This document shows positions 1-8,894 of a stretch of DNA of 57,081 nt, in pieces. A program made the translations under genes and the position numbers. Numbering within the stretch: the first letter of the stretch is position 1; each line of letters begins with the position of its first letter. The notes beneath the pieces are model-generated. The model worked only from the letters and a program-made list of their open reading frames with translations, was not told the DNA's origin and searched no databases. The DNA is from Novacetimonas maltaceti (lineage in GTDB: Bacteria > Pseudomonadota > Alphaproteobacteria > Acetobacterales > Acetobacteraceae), in contig NZ_POTC01000020.1 in the NCBI RefSeq assembly GCF_002906255.1, forward strand, positions 1-57,081, in the 5' to 3' direction.

Positions 1-89
1 ACAGGCCGATAGTAGACGCCCGACCGGTTGAGTTGCAGCAGCGTGCATTGCCGGATTATCGGCAGGCATGCTCTCTTCGGGTCAATCAT
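1..89 (-). CDS. IS3-family transposase OrfB, N-terminal fragment
   Basis: The minus strand from 89 reads MIDPKRACLPIIRQCTLL and continues with a Ser-Gly-Val-Tyr-Tyr-Arg-Pro stretch, the usual N-terminus of IS3-type OrfB proteins, which carry the DDE integrase core further on. Only about 29 residues are inside the window, so the catalytic residues cannot be seen. The ATG overlaps the orfA stop in an ATGA, consistent with translational coupling. A frameshifted OrfAB product, as known for this family, is possible but no clear slippery site was established. Confidence 0.8.
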   Translation of the reverse strand, partial: MIDPKRACLPIIRQCTLLQLNRSGVYYRP

Positions 90-397
90 CTGCCGCCTCT
101 GATCACGCCCAACCGAGCAGAGGCATCCCGCAAAAAATCCCGTTCCACCAGCAACTGGCCGATCTTGGCGTGCAGTTTCTCTACATCAGCAGGGCTGACT
201 GAAGGTTCCGTTACTGACTTACCAGAAAAAAGGCTTGCCATGCCTTCGATCGCCTGGCGCTTCCATTGGGCGATCATCGTCTGATGCACGCCATGTTTCG
301 AAGCCAGTTCCGCCAGCGTCAGTTCCCCACGGATCGCCTCCAGCGCAACCCGTGACTTGAACTCTGCCGCATACCGTTTCCGCGTAACCTTGCCCAT
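86..397 (-). CDS. IS3-family transposase OrfA
   Basis: A 103-residue protein starting MGKVTRKRYAAEFKSRVALE, the classic OrfA opening of IS3 elements. Residues 10-60 form a helix-turn-helix (ELTLAELASKHGVHQTMIAQ) that in this family binds the terminal repeats, followed by a leucine-zipper-like C-terminal part (KLHAKIGQLLVERDFLRDAS) used for OrfA/OrfAB multimerisation. It is intact and full length for the family. It lies directly upstream of and overlaps orfB by four bases. The element sits in the 5' end of the next gene, so it has been active in this lineage. Confidence 0.93.
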   Translation of the reverse strand: MGKVTRKRYAAEFKSRVALEAIRGELTLAELASKHGVHQTMIAQWKRQAIEGMASLFSGKSVTEPSVSPADVEKLHAKIGQLLVERDFLRDASARLGVIRGGR

Positions 398-494
398 AAA
401 ACCCGTCCTCGTTCAGGCCAGATGATAGCTTATCGCCCTGTCCGAAAAATGGGGACCACCTCTGCCTTCCTTTGACGGACTGTCGGATCGGTCG

Positions 495-1370
495 TTGCCG
501 GAAGTGCGCGAAATTTTCATGACGGCAGTGCGCCTGATCGAGGGACGCCCCCTGCCAGATGTTGAAACGCAGGAAGAATATGTGCCCGGTCCGGCTGGGG
601 CGCCCGACGTGCGCGTGCTGATTTACCGGCCGCGCGAACGTCGGCCCAATGCGCCTGCCATGGTCTATATCCATGGGGGTGGCCTTGTCTCCGGCCATCC
701 CGAAGTTGACGATCCCAAATGTCAGGTCCTGGCCAGCAAGATGGGCTTTGTCGTCGTGTCCGTCGATTACCGCCTGGCGCCGGAGGTCAAATATCCCGGC
801 GCGATCGAGGACTGTTACGCCGTGCTGAAATGGGTGCATGAGAATGCGGCGACACTGGGCATCAACCGCGACAAGGTGGTTGTCGCAGGCGAAAGCGCGG
901 GTGGCGGACTGAGCGCTGCGCTGTCTCTGATGGCACGCGACCGCAAGGAGTACAGGCTTGCCTACCAGTTGCTGATCTATCCGATGCTTGATGACCGGAC
1001 GGCCACGAAAGTGGATCCGGCCCCGGATTTCGGTGAATATGTCTGGACGCGTTCCGCCAACAAATTCGCATGGGAGGCCTATCTGGGGGCGGCCGCAGGC
1101 GGGGCCGATACGCCAGCCTATGCCTCTGCCGCGCGTGCAAAGGATCTGTCCGGGATTCCGCCCACGTTCATCGGGGTGGGATCCATGGACCTGTTTCTGT
1201 GCGAGGATCTGGAATATGCCCGTCGCCTGATGGCGTCCGGCGTCCCGACGGAGGTTTCTGTGGTTCCGGGTGCCTATCATGTCTTCGATATGTTCGTGCC
1301 TGATGCGGAGTTGTCGCGCCGTTTCATGGAGGCCTACTGCGCCGGCCTGAAGCGGACGCTGGGCCTGTAA
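495..1370 (+). CDS. Alpha/beta hydrolase, HSL-type esterase, 5' end cut by the IS
   Basis: Hormone-sensitive-lipase (family IV) carboxylesterase. Counting from the TTG at 495, the oxyanion-hole motif HGGG is at residues 60-63, the nucleophile elbow GESAG has Ser134, Asp232 (GSMD) is the likely acid and His262 (AYHVF) the base, so the catalytic core is complete. The frame is open back to the IS edge and encodes family-like residues (PLPSFDGLSDRS) before 495, so the original start was lost: roughly 20-30 residues of the N-terminal cap are missing. TTG 495 or ATG 519 could still start translation, but no good ribosome site is visible and the native promoter is gone. It may be a silent gene or be read from the IS. 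Substrate unknown. Confidence 0.8.
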   Translation: MPEVREIFMTAVRLIEGRPLPDVETQEEYVPGPAGAPDVRVLIYRPRERRPNAPAMVYIHGGGLVSGHPEVDDPKCQVLASKMGFVVVSVDYRLAPEVKYPGAIEDCYAVLKWVHENAATLGINRDKVVVAGESAGGGLSAALSLMARDRKEYRLAYQLLIYPMLDDRTATKVDPAPDFGEYVWTRSANKFAWEAYLGAAAGGADTPAYASAARAKDLSGIPPTFIGVGSMDLFLCEDLEYARRLMASGVPTEVSVVPGAYHVFDMFVPDAELSRRFMEAYCAGLKRTLGL

Positions 1371-1424
1371 CGGGCAGGGACATGTGCAAAAAACGGGCTG
1401 CATCCGCGTGATTGCGCCCGTGGC

Positions 1425-1740
1425 TTGCGGCCCGAATCCGTGCGGGCATATTTGGGAAATCTACGCCCTCGATATCGAACCTGTGGTGCTGGCGGACAGT
1501 ACGGCAACGGTTGCGGAAGCCGCCCGGGCAGTGGGTGTGGCGGAAGGGCAGATTGTCAAGACGTTGGCACTGAAGGTCGGGGGGAGGGCCAGCCATCCGG
1601 TCAGAGTGTTCTGTGATGTGTCACTGCGCGCATTTGAGGAAGTCTGACCGGTAGCCGGGGACCGGAACAGTTCGGTATGCCTGATACCGGACCGGCTTGC
1701 GGAACTTGTCGGCGCGGAATGTCAGCAAGCCTTGATGGCA
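1425..1740 (+). pseudogene. YbaK/EbsC-family aminoacyl-tRNA deacylase, decayed
   Basis: Translated pieces match the YbaK/EbsC fold (editing deacylases for mischarged tRNA). From 1425 one frame gives LRPESVRAYLGNLRPRY, a typical opening. The reading then continues one frame over with EPVVLADSTATVAEAARAVG and GQIVKTLALKV, jumps directly to the C-terminal DVSLRAFEEV, hits TGA at 1645-1647, and goes on in frame with PVAGDRNSSV and DRLAELVGAE. This means three lesions: a frameshift near 1465, an internal deletion of the central part (about 60 residues, judged against the family) and a nonsense codon. The gene cannot make a working enzyme. It lies right after the IS-cut hydrolase. Confidence 0.7.
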
Positions 1741-1899
1741 GGCATCATCCTGTCACGGTCAGTCAGTCTCGTGATGCGGTTCGTTGGGGTTGGGCGGTGA
1801 TAGTCCGTAAATGGATTTCAAAGGTAGCGACGCAACTGTCCAGTTGCCTTATGCGATGCTACGAAAAGAGATGCAGATGGTTACAACACATATATCTCT

Positions 1900-2964
1900 T
1901 TATCCATTCACAGGTATTGTCAGAACCGCGCCAGGGTTCTTGGTCGTTTTTGAGAGTTCCATAAGGATCTGCAGCATTGTAAATCCAAGCTTGCTGGAAA
2001 AATCCGTATCGGAGATATAATAGAACTTTTTGTTATATTTTATCTCAACAAAAGAAGAGCGTGGACGTTCATCGCTTACATGAACAAAAACAGTTGGCTT
2101 TGTATTTCTGCCAATCAGGATGACTTTGGGAAGCGTGCGCCCTGAATCAATATCTTCTTGTGGAACGTCGATCTGATACGCAATCTGCCCTAAAACGCCA
2201 AGCATTGTGCGGGTCAGGAGCCTGATCTGGCCATGCTGCGGTCTTCCGGCCCCGTAGATGACTTCTACACGCTCGTCTTTCGGTCCCATTTCAAAGAAAC
2301 GACGTGTCGCCTGTACAATTTTGGATAAAATCGGATCAGTGGTCGACGATACCGTCAGGAATACCCGGTCGAAAGCCGGGGTTTTTCCTGGTATTTCCTC
2401 GCTATGTTCAAGCTGTATGCCAAGCAGGCCAGCAATCTGCAATCGGCGGAGATCGTAGATGAGCTCAAAAAATTCCGGGGACCCTCTCCCCACATCGCCA
2501 CCTATGGCCCCCACGTTATTGATGAGGTTAACCGCCTGAACCGACAGGCGGAACAAAATATCTATGGGCAGGCCGCCCATGGCCAGAGGCAGGAGGCTGC
2601 CCGGAGGCAACGGGCGGAGGAAGCTCTGGGCATAGGCGTCGCCCGTAACGGGTTGGAACGTAAAGGTCGGGCTTTCCTGTATCTGCGCCCCGATGGCTCC
2701 CGCAGGCCTGAGGGGATTGGAGTCCGATCCAACCCCGATGGAAATATTACGTTGCAACTGGTAACCGGAGATAAGTTGGGTCGTATCCAGAAAACCAGGG
2801 GTATCAGCATATCGCAAACGGACAACATTGAGGAGTGTCTGTTGCTTGGAAGATCCGATTAATGCCTGGGAGTAATCAAGCTGATCATGGTCCAGTCTTT
2901 GGGAGCCAACGCCATAACAGCCGCTCAACAAGAAGGCGAGCGAAATCACTGTAAATTTTTTCAT
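1900..2964 (-). CDS. Putative outer-membrane lipoprotein of unknown function
   Basis: A protein of 354 residues from the ATG at 2964, opening MKKFTVISLAFLLSGC: a short type II signal peptide with lipobox LSGC and the lipidated Cys at position 16. A further ATG six codons upstream (2982) is open but adds residues ahead of the basic n-region. The +2 residue is Tyr, not Asp, so outer-membrane sorting is expected. The mature part contains a segment with NVVRLRYADTPGFLD and further on alternating hydrophobic strands, but no domain I can name. It is more AT-rich than the metabolic genes to the right, stands alone, and is followed by the decayed region. Function unknown. Confidence 0.7.
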   Translation of the reverse strand: MKKFTVISLAFLLSGCYGVGSQRLDHDQLDYSQALIGSSKQQTLLNVVRLRYADTPGFLDTTQLISGYQLQRNISIGVGSDSNPLRPAGAIGAQIQESPTFTFQPVTGDAYAQSFLRPLPPGSLLPLAMGGLPIDILFRLSVQAVNLINNVGAIGGDVGRGSPEFFELIYDLRRLQIAGLLGIQLEHSEEIPGKTPAFDRVFLTVSSTTDPILSKIVQATRRFFEMGPKDERVEVIYGAGRPQHGQIRLLTRTMLGVLGQIAYQIDVPQEDIDSGRTLPKVILIGRNTKPTVFVHVSDERPRSSFVEIKYNKKFYYISDTDFSSKLGFTMLQILMELSKTTKNPGAVLTIPVNG

Positions 2965-3819
2965 AAAAGTGTAACTCTGCATCCCTGAATATGGCGTATT
3001 ATCTTGTATTTAGACTTTTGGGGTGACGGTGGCGCGTTTGTCTTCATGAACTGATCCAGTTGCTGGATGTCATGATAGCATGCGTGTTTCTTAAATTGTA
3101 TCTACATTGAATTTTATCTGATCCATCACCATTCCACTATACTCTTCAAAAATACAGCTATTATCAAGCCTGCTCATTCCTTGTTATTTTTCATGAATGA
3201 TACGAAAAGCCTTCCAGTCGGCCATGTCAGACCTTATCGCCGGACAATGTCGATCCACGACAGCAGGATCTGAGAACAGCGTTCAATGGACTGTGATCCA
3301 TTGTGAAGATGAGGCATCAGGGGAGGTGACTTATCGGTAGATGCCGCGATGGATGGTCGCTTGGTGTCTGATCGGCATTTCAGGCCAGAATGGCTGGATT
3401 CCCCGAGGCTGAATTTATGCAGGAGCGTCATTGATAACTGAACGCCATGCCCCAATTTCAGAAGCGGTGCCCTAAAAGGCCATGAGGATGCAGGGCAGCA
3501 GGGTTGGGGCGAATCTCCATGTCATCATTGACGCATTGGGCAATCTTTCAGTTCCACAGCCCGCTCCGGTGACGGAACAGGATCACATGAAATTTGTGGG
3601 ATATGGGGAACATCCACGTTTTCCCTCCGCTTTGCACAGGCCGTAGGCCTTGGCTGCCTGCACGGCGCATGAGCACAATTTTCAAGGGGAATATGTTATT
3701 GTAGGAGAATATGTTAACTGATCACTGCTGGTTCATCGCGTCCTGTGCAAAGGGGAAAAACATAAGGTATCAAATCCGACTGCGAGTTTGTCTTAATTTC
3801 CCGTAAGGTATCTCTTGCC
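2965..3819 (+). other. 855-bp gene-free stretch with a possible transposase scar
   Basis: No convincing gene is present; the short open frames lack recognisable sequence or ribosome sites. Between about 3483 and 3590 the plus strand reads GSRVGANLHVIIDALGN, reminiscent of the GRSRGG-x-TKIH-x-x-VDALGNP core of IS5/IS1031-type transposases, but without open flanks, so it may be an eroded transposase remnant. The rest is AT-richer than the surroundings and should hold the promoters of the divergent lipoprotein and secreted-protein genes. No promoter could be fixed. Confidence 0.35.
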
Positions 3820-4284
3820 ATGAGAAAAAGTTTTCTTTTCCTTGTTCCAGCACTCATGATGGCCACCCATGCATATGCAACAGATGTGAAGCTTCCGGAT
3901 GGGACGCTGGCGAGCGTCACCGTCCAGACGCCCTGCACCAGCAATAGTTATAAAGAATATGAGACGTGCATTTCAGCCATCCTGAGTATCCCTTCCAATC
4001 GTGGTGGCGACGTGGATGTCAGGTCTCTCGAAACCCTGCTTCCTAAGGATATTCAGAAAGCTGCGATCATAAGCGGGATCACTTCGACCCCTGTCATGCC
4101 GATGACGGTGTCCTTGAAACATTATGATGACAGTAATATCACTTGGCCAACAACGGATACGCCACTCGATCATGTGATAATTCCAAATAATGGAACGTAT
4201 CAGGTCGTTCTGACAACGAATGACGGTGGGAAAACATGGGGCATGCGGGTTGTTATTGAGCAGTCGGGATCTGCGGAGCAATAA
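3820..4284 (+). CDS. Small secreted protein of unknown function
   Basis: A protein of 154 residues with a clear Sec signal peptide (MRKSFLFLVPALMMATHAYA, cleavage predicted after Ala20). The mature part, about 134 residues, has two cysteines (Cys39 and Cys50, TPCTSN and ETCIS) that could form a disulfide in the periplasm, and no transmembrane segment. No family was recognised. Base composition is clearly more AT-rich than the downstream operons, which may indicate transfer. It has no same-strand partner: a TonB remnant and a TonB receptor follow on the other strand. Presumed periplasmic or surface-associated. Confidence 0.6.
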   Translation: MRKSFLFLVPALMMATHAYATDVKLPDGTLASVTVQTPCTSNSYKEYETCISAILSIPSNRGGDVDVRSLETLLPKDIQKAAIISGITSTPVMPMTVSLKHYDDSNITWPTTDTPLDHVIIPNNGTYQVVLTTNDGGKTWGMRVVIEQSGSAEQ

Positions 4285-4401
4285 AAGTCCATATATTCAA
4301 TGATAGATCGCAGCTGATCAATCGTAAGTGACTGAAAATGAAATCTGGTCATCACACGTCTTGACAGATGGCGATATGAGGCCTGCCCTTGGGCATGAGC
4401 C

Positions 4402-4618
4402 AAGGTAAAATTTGGGTGGAGCCGTCAACGTAATCGGATCGCCTGCCATACGGTCTGGTGCGGTTGGCAGAGATGCGGTGTAGCGGACCGGTAGCAGCGT
4501 TTCCCGACGGGGTATGGCGTATGGGAAACCGCACGCATGCCTGACGATCCATCGCAAAATACGGACAGGGTGATATTCCCTCTCTCGCATTTCCTGCCAT
4601 GAGCATATCCCATGCTGA
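4402..4618 (-). pseudogene. Remnant of a TonB C-terminal domain
   Basis: On the minus strand, 4509-4402 encodes RRETLLPVRYTASLP and then MAGDPITLTAPPKFYL. The intact TonB in this window (41040-41903) ends with REAMALPKRAQPLP and VAGDPITLTVPVEFYI, so the match is specific. Just upstream, in another frame (about 4618-4540), AREGI and FAMDRQ correspond to QEGV and FSMDRK of that TonB. At least one frameshift separates the two parts, and the membrane anchor and proline-rich region are absent. It lies downstream of the receptor gene on the same strand, so it was probably the partner tonB of that locus. Confidence 0.65.
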
Positions 4619-4758
4619 ACAGGAGGGCAGATGATCGTGCAACCGATCATATTCTTGGTCACACACTGAATGTGTAATGCATGTCCAGCAGGGGATCCCG
4701 GCTTTCCTGTCCGGCACATTGACGGAACCGCATATAAGCCGGGTTCGGTTTGTTCGGG

Positions 4759-4796
4759 ATGGGCATATCCGGGACTATTGTCGCGGATATGCCCAT
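4759..4796 (-). terminator. Perfect 13-bp inverted repeat downstream of the TonB receptor
   Basis: atgggcatatccg (4759-4771) is exactly repeated in inverse at 4784-4796 around a 12-base loop. It lies about 110 bases past the stop of the minus-strand receptor gene and could end its transcript. No U-tract follows on either strand, so it may instead be a processing or mRNA-stability stem or a protein-binding site. Confidence 0.4.
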
Positions 4797-4907
4797 TTCA
4801 GCCGTTATCGAATATACTTGTGTTCCGTGTGTCGGCAGAATTGCCCCGTCTTGAAGGCCGAGGCAATTCGCACTCCACGGGAAGTTATCTTTCGAAACAA
4901 GACCCCA

Positions 4908-7796
4908 TCAGAAATTGACCTGCGCCTTGAGATACATATAGCGTCCCTGCCAGTCATACATGCCGGGATCGGTGTTGTAATCTCCCAGGGCATCGAACTG
5001 GGGCTGCTTGCCGCCAATGTTGCGCACGCCACCGGTCACGGTGAACTTGTTGCCGCGATAGGTGATGGCCACATCGTGATAGAAGGTCTGATTGATCTTG
5101 TACCACTGCGTGAAGCTGGCATTATAATCGGACGAGGGGAAGTAATACATGCCGTCGATGAAGCGCAGCATATAGGTGAAGCTCCACCGTCCATGGGTGA
5201 AGGTGGCGGTGCCGTTGGCCAGCCATTTCGGGGTGCCAACCGACCCGAGGTAGCTTACAAACGGCGTGCTGGGCGTATTCTGCTCCTTGTATGCCATGAC
5301 ATCCTGAATGTCCGCGCCGAAATGCAGCGAGTTGGCATAGTCGATGTCGTAGTTGTACTGCGCCGAGATATCGAGACCGTCTTCCTTGAAAGCGCCGACA
5401 TTTTCTTCATAGTTGGAAACGGGGTTGAGCTGCCCCGACACATCGCGTCCATGGATGACGTTACAGTAGGCGCTGGACATGTTGGCGCTTTCATAGCAGC
5501 CATCCAGTTCGGTCTGAAGGGACGGGGTGCTCAGCGCGTGCGTGATGGAGGTGTGGAAATAATCAATCGTCGCGGAGAAGCCGGGCAGGAAGGTCGGCGA
5601 GAGGATGGTGCCGATCGTATAGGTTCTTGACTCCTCAGGCTGGAGGCTCGGATTGCCGCCACTGATATATTTCATGGCGTTGTTGACCTGCTTGAAGGTC
5701 GAGGGATTGAGGCCCTGTGCACGACAGTTGGCGGCAACAATGCCTGCCAGCGCACCATATTCGGAAATCTGCCCGCACGGATCATGCGCGCCACTCAGGC
5801 TGATTGTCTGGCCCGCATACAGGTCACCGATCTGTGGGGCACGGAAACCGGTTGCAAGGTTGGCACGGAAGCGGATGCTGTCCGTCGGCGCGTAGATCAG
5901 GCCCGCATGCCAGTTATATGTCTGGCCAAAGGTGTTGTAGTTGGAAAAACGTCCTGAAACCTGGGCGCTCAGGCTTTTGGCCGCAGGCAGGTTCTTCAGC
6001 AGGGGGATACTGAGTTCGCCGAAGACTTCGGTGACGTTATATCCACCCGATGTGCTGGTGTAATAGTAATTCGATGCCTGTCCGCTCGAAGCGAAGTCAC
6101 TGGCGTAGGAGTAGCCGTCCAGTCCACGATGTTCGACGCCTACGGCGATACCCAACGGCCCATAGGGCAGGCGGGCGATATGCTTGTTGGCGAACGTGAC
6201 CTGCACGTCGCGAAGTTCATAGCCCGACGGATAATCGTCCGTGACGCCGATGTATTTTTTCGCGGCAGGCGAGAGCGTCTGCGAAAATGGGTTGATCAGG
6301 ACACAGCCTGGCTGGCTTGTGCAGACGGAAGGATCATAATATCCCGTTGTCGAGCCACCGCCACCCGTCTGGTGAAAGCCCAGGGCGTTTTCCATCTTGA
6401 CCCAGTTGATCTGGCCATTCTGGCTTTCTTCACCAACGGATTTACCGAAGGAATAGAAGGCATCATATGTCCACCCGCCTGAATGTGGGATGGACCCACG
6501 CAGGCCGACGGTGGCCTGATACTGGTCGTTCTGCAGGTCGCTGTAGCGTTCGCCAAGTCCCATCATGCGTTTGTACATGGCAACGTCTTCACCGAACGGG
6601 TTATAGGGGTTGCCCGACGGAATGATCATTTCCCCCGAATTGCCCGTCAGTGTCGTTGCCGGGGTGCCAATGAACATCGGCACGCCCTTGGACCAGCCCG
6701 CCGTGTGCGTCCAGTTTCCATCAATGTAGAACTGGACATTCTTGGTGATGTCGAAATGTCCGCTGCCCGCAACAGTCTGGATGCTCTGCTGGGCAAGCAT
6801 CTGGTTGCCCTGTGAATAGTCATAGTCGTTGGCATAGCCAAACGGGCTGAAGCCCCCGTTGCCATTGGGGGTTACGGAATAATTGCCCAGCTGTCCCGGC
6901 TGGGATGTCAGGGGCGCGCCACCATTGGCTGCCACGAAATAACCGTTGGGCGTATAGGTCGAGCCGTAATACTGTGGTGCCCCGGGTGAATTGTCCCACC
7001 CTGCACGGTCGTGCATGGCCCATTTGCGGGCATTGGCATCCACGGGCGCCTGATAGTTGTAGGAGCCACTCAGGATGAAATTACCGCGCCCGTGCATGAT
7101 ATCCCATCCATGCGTGGCGGTCAGTGCGCTGGTCTCGGCATCTCCTGAATCGCTGATGCCGCCATTGGCGGTCAGGGTCGTGCCCGTGTAGTCCTTTTTC
7201 AGGGTAATATTGATGACACCCGCGATGGCATCGGAGCCATAGGTGGTGGAGGATCCGTCCTTGAGGATTTCAACGCGGTCAACCATGGCCGGTGCGATCG
7301 CATTCATATCCACGCAGCCGCCGGGTCCTTCGACCATGCGGTGCCCATCGACCAGGACAAGGGTGCGCGCCGTGCCCAGATTACGGATATTGATGCATGA
7401 ACCGCCGAAATTGCTGTAGGAATTGCCGGAGAAGTTCATGGACGGAATGCGTGAAAATACTTCACCCATCGTCATGGCGGACGATTGCTGGATCTGGTCC
7501 GACGTGATGAGGGCGACAGGCTGTATCTGTTCCGTTTCGCGGGCGCCCAGATGGGTGCCGACGACCATTATGTTTTCGCTATTGTCGCTTCCTTTCTTTT
7601 GATAAACCTTTGTTTGTGTTTTCTTGCTTTTCTTTGCCGGGATGACCTGTCCCGACGTCGTCCCCGGCAGGGAAATGATCTGCGCATGTGCGGATTTACT
7701 CGAAAGTAATTCGCCCGCTGCGGTGCCGAGGATACACAGGCCAGGAGTAGTCAGTATAGAAAGGCAAGTCGTATAACGACTTATGCGGAATGACAT
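4908..7796 (-). CDS. TonB-dependent outer-membrane receptor
   Basis: A 962-residue receptor. An N-terminal export signal (about residues 1-39, ending SAHA) is followed by a Lys/Gln-rich linker, then the plug domain: VALITSDQIQQSSAMTMGEV and RNLGTARTLVLVDGHRM with EILKDGSSTTYGSDAIAGVI (about 95-215), and a 22-strand-type barrel (EESRTYTIG motif) ending in the aromatic terminal residue Phe (KAQVNF), as outer-membrane barrels do. It imports a ligand in a TonB/ExbBD-energised way. The vitamin B12/CirA-like plug and lack of a signalling domain argue against FecA-type regulation. The ligand could be a siderophore, oligosaccharide or other bulky solute. A decayed tonB lies downstream, so it now probably depends on the tonB at 41 kb. 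Confidence 0.9.
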   Translation of the reverse strand: MSFRISRYTTCLSILTTPGLCILGTAAGELLSSKSAHAQIISLPGTTSGQVIPAKKSKKTQTKVYQKKGSDNSENIMVVGTHLGARETEQIQPVALITSDQIQQSSAMTMGEVFSRIPSMNFSGNSYSNFGGSCINIRNLGTARTLVLVDGHRMVEGPGGCVDMNAIAPAMVDRVEILKDGSSTTYGSDAIAGVINITLKKDYTGTTLTANGGISDSGDAETSALTATHGWDIMHGRGNFILSGSYNYQAPVDANARKWAMHDRAGWDNSPGAPQYYGSTYTPNGYFVAANGGAPLTSQPGQLGNYSVTPNGNGGFSPFGYANDYDYSQGNQMLAQQSIQTVAGSGHFDITKNVQFYIDGNWTHTAGWSKGVPMFIGTPATTLTGNSGEMIIPSGNPYNPFGEDVAMYKRMMGLGERYSDLQNDQYQATVGLRGSIPHSGGWTYDAFYSFGKSVGEESQNGQINWVKMENALGFHQTGGGGSTTGYYDPSVCTSQPGCVLINPFSQTLSPAAKKYIGVTDDYPSGYELRDVQVTFANKHIARLPYGPLGIAVGVEHRGLDGYSYASDFASSGQASNYYYTSTSGGYNVTEVFGELSIPLLKNLPAAKSLSAQVSGRFSNYNTFGQTYNWHAGLIYAPTDSIRFRANLATGFRAPQIGDLYAGQTISLSGAHDPCGQISEYGALAGIVAANCRAQGLNPSTFKQVNNAMKYISGGNPSLQPEESRTYTIGTILSPTFLPGFSATIDYFHTSITHALSTPSLQTELDGCYESANMSSAYCNVIHGRDVSGQLNPVSNYEENVGAFKEDGLDISAQYNYDIDYANSLHFGADIQDVMAYKEQNTPSTPFVSYLGSVGTPKWLANGTATFTHGRWSFTYMLRFIDGMYYFPSSDYNASFTQWYKINQTFYHDVAITYRGNKFTVTGGVRNIGGKQPQFDALGDYNTDPGMYDWQGRYMYLKAQVNF

Positions 7797-8894
7797 CGGT
7801 TAATGCTCCTTCCTTGTTGTGCCCTATGTATTTATTCGGAAACACATCATATCGAGCGGTATAATGTATCGGTTCCGGAATGTAATATCGTCAATTTCAA
7901 AAAAGTTGTTCGTGCATAACTTTTGTTTAAGGGGACCGGAACGATATGTTGAATTCGACGTATTGGTATTACGCCTGACAAAATGAAAAAGGTACGAAAA
8001 TCATCAAGTAATTCTGATGAATTCATTTTTTAGTTGTAAATTAATCACAACCGTAACGAATTTTCCAAACAGAATCCTGAATGTCATGCGCACGATAACC
8101 TTGGCCTGCGAAAATTGTTGGTCATGAAGTCATGTTTTGAGAAGCGAAGATTATTTCGCAGCACATGACTGTAACGAAACAGGTTTTATTTCTGCATATC
8201 TTCCACTTTGTCATGGGGGATGCAGGATTATGGGCAGTAGAGCCGCGTGATCGTCATTGCGAACACTTCCCATATCCCTGATGCCTGTATTTTTCAGGTA
8301 GGGGAACACAAGGCAGGCGGAAGCCGGAGACGCGCCCGAAACGATACGAACACAATGCCTGTACCGATGGAAGATATCATGCCGTATATATCTATATGGC
8401 AGGCGCATGATCGGGTTCCCATCATGACTACTTGGTTCGTTTCAAAATATTCCAGTTCAAGACAGATTGTGTCAATTCCAAAATGATTCGGTCGTATTAG
8501 CCCTTGGTTAAGGGGGAGGGGTTTTGTTAATTGAAAGGAACGAATGGTATTAACCGACATTTTCATGACGAACCCGGATGGCGGAGGCAACAAAAAGACG
8601 TTGGGGGATGCCCCATGGCATGTTCCCATATGCATGACGGAAAGAATGGAGCCGGTTCGAGAATGCAGAGGTCCCGACGGTCACGGGTACGAACCGGTGT
8701 AAGTTGGCGGACCGGAAGGATGCTTGATATTGCGTGATGTGATGGCTTAGCCTCAGACAGGGCCGGAGATGTTTCCAACTGGCCAGTCACGCGCAGAGGC
8801 AGGGCAGCACCCAATAACCTGTCATGTGACGTGTCTGCGGACACTGCCGGACGCCACGGGTCATCATCGCTCCGCCATGGAAAGGCAGCCCTTC
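7797..8894. other. 1.1-kb gene-free region upstream of the TonB receptor
   Basis: AT-rich stretch (especially about 7830-8180) between the receptor (minus strand) and the DUF72 gene (plus strand). Open frames here are short and unlike known proteins. It should hold both promoters and a long leader for the receptor, but no convincing -35/-10 pair, Fur-like box or riboswitch could be defined by eye. The region 8500-8890 is GC-richer and might be eroded coding sequence; no homology was recognised. Confidence 0.4.

Larger units (their letters stand above)
1..458 (-). mobile_element. IS3-family insertion sequence, left part only
   Basis: The first 458 bases are one end of an IS3-type element whose genes read on the minus strand, with orfA complete and orfB running off the window. 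The outer boundary is placed at about 458: beyond the orfA start there is a short non-coding tip containing tccgaaaaatggggacca (441-458), which looks like a terminal inverted repeat, and the sequence after it is coding for the neighbouring hydrolase. The opposite end and the target duplication lie outside the window, so the exact boundary is inferred. Confidence 0.75.

Noticed and set aside
219-1403. 394-codon open frame on the minus strand across the hydrolase
   Set aside because: It is antisense to a gene with full catalytic motifs, and its translation is Arg/His/Gln-rich as expected of a GC-rich shadow frame.
4318-4719. Intact 133-codon minus-strand gene
   Set aside because: Only its middle resembles TonB and the rest is unrelated, so it is a frame through a pseudogene and not a gene.
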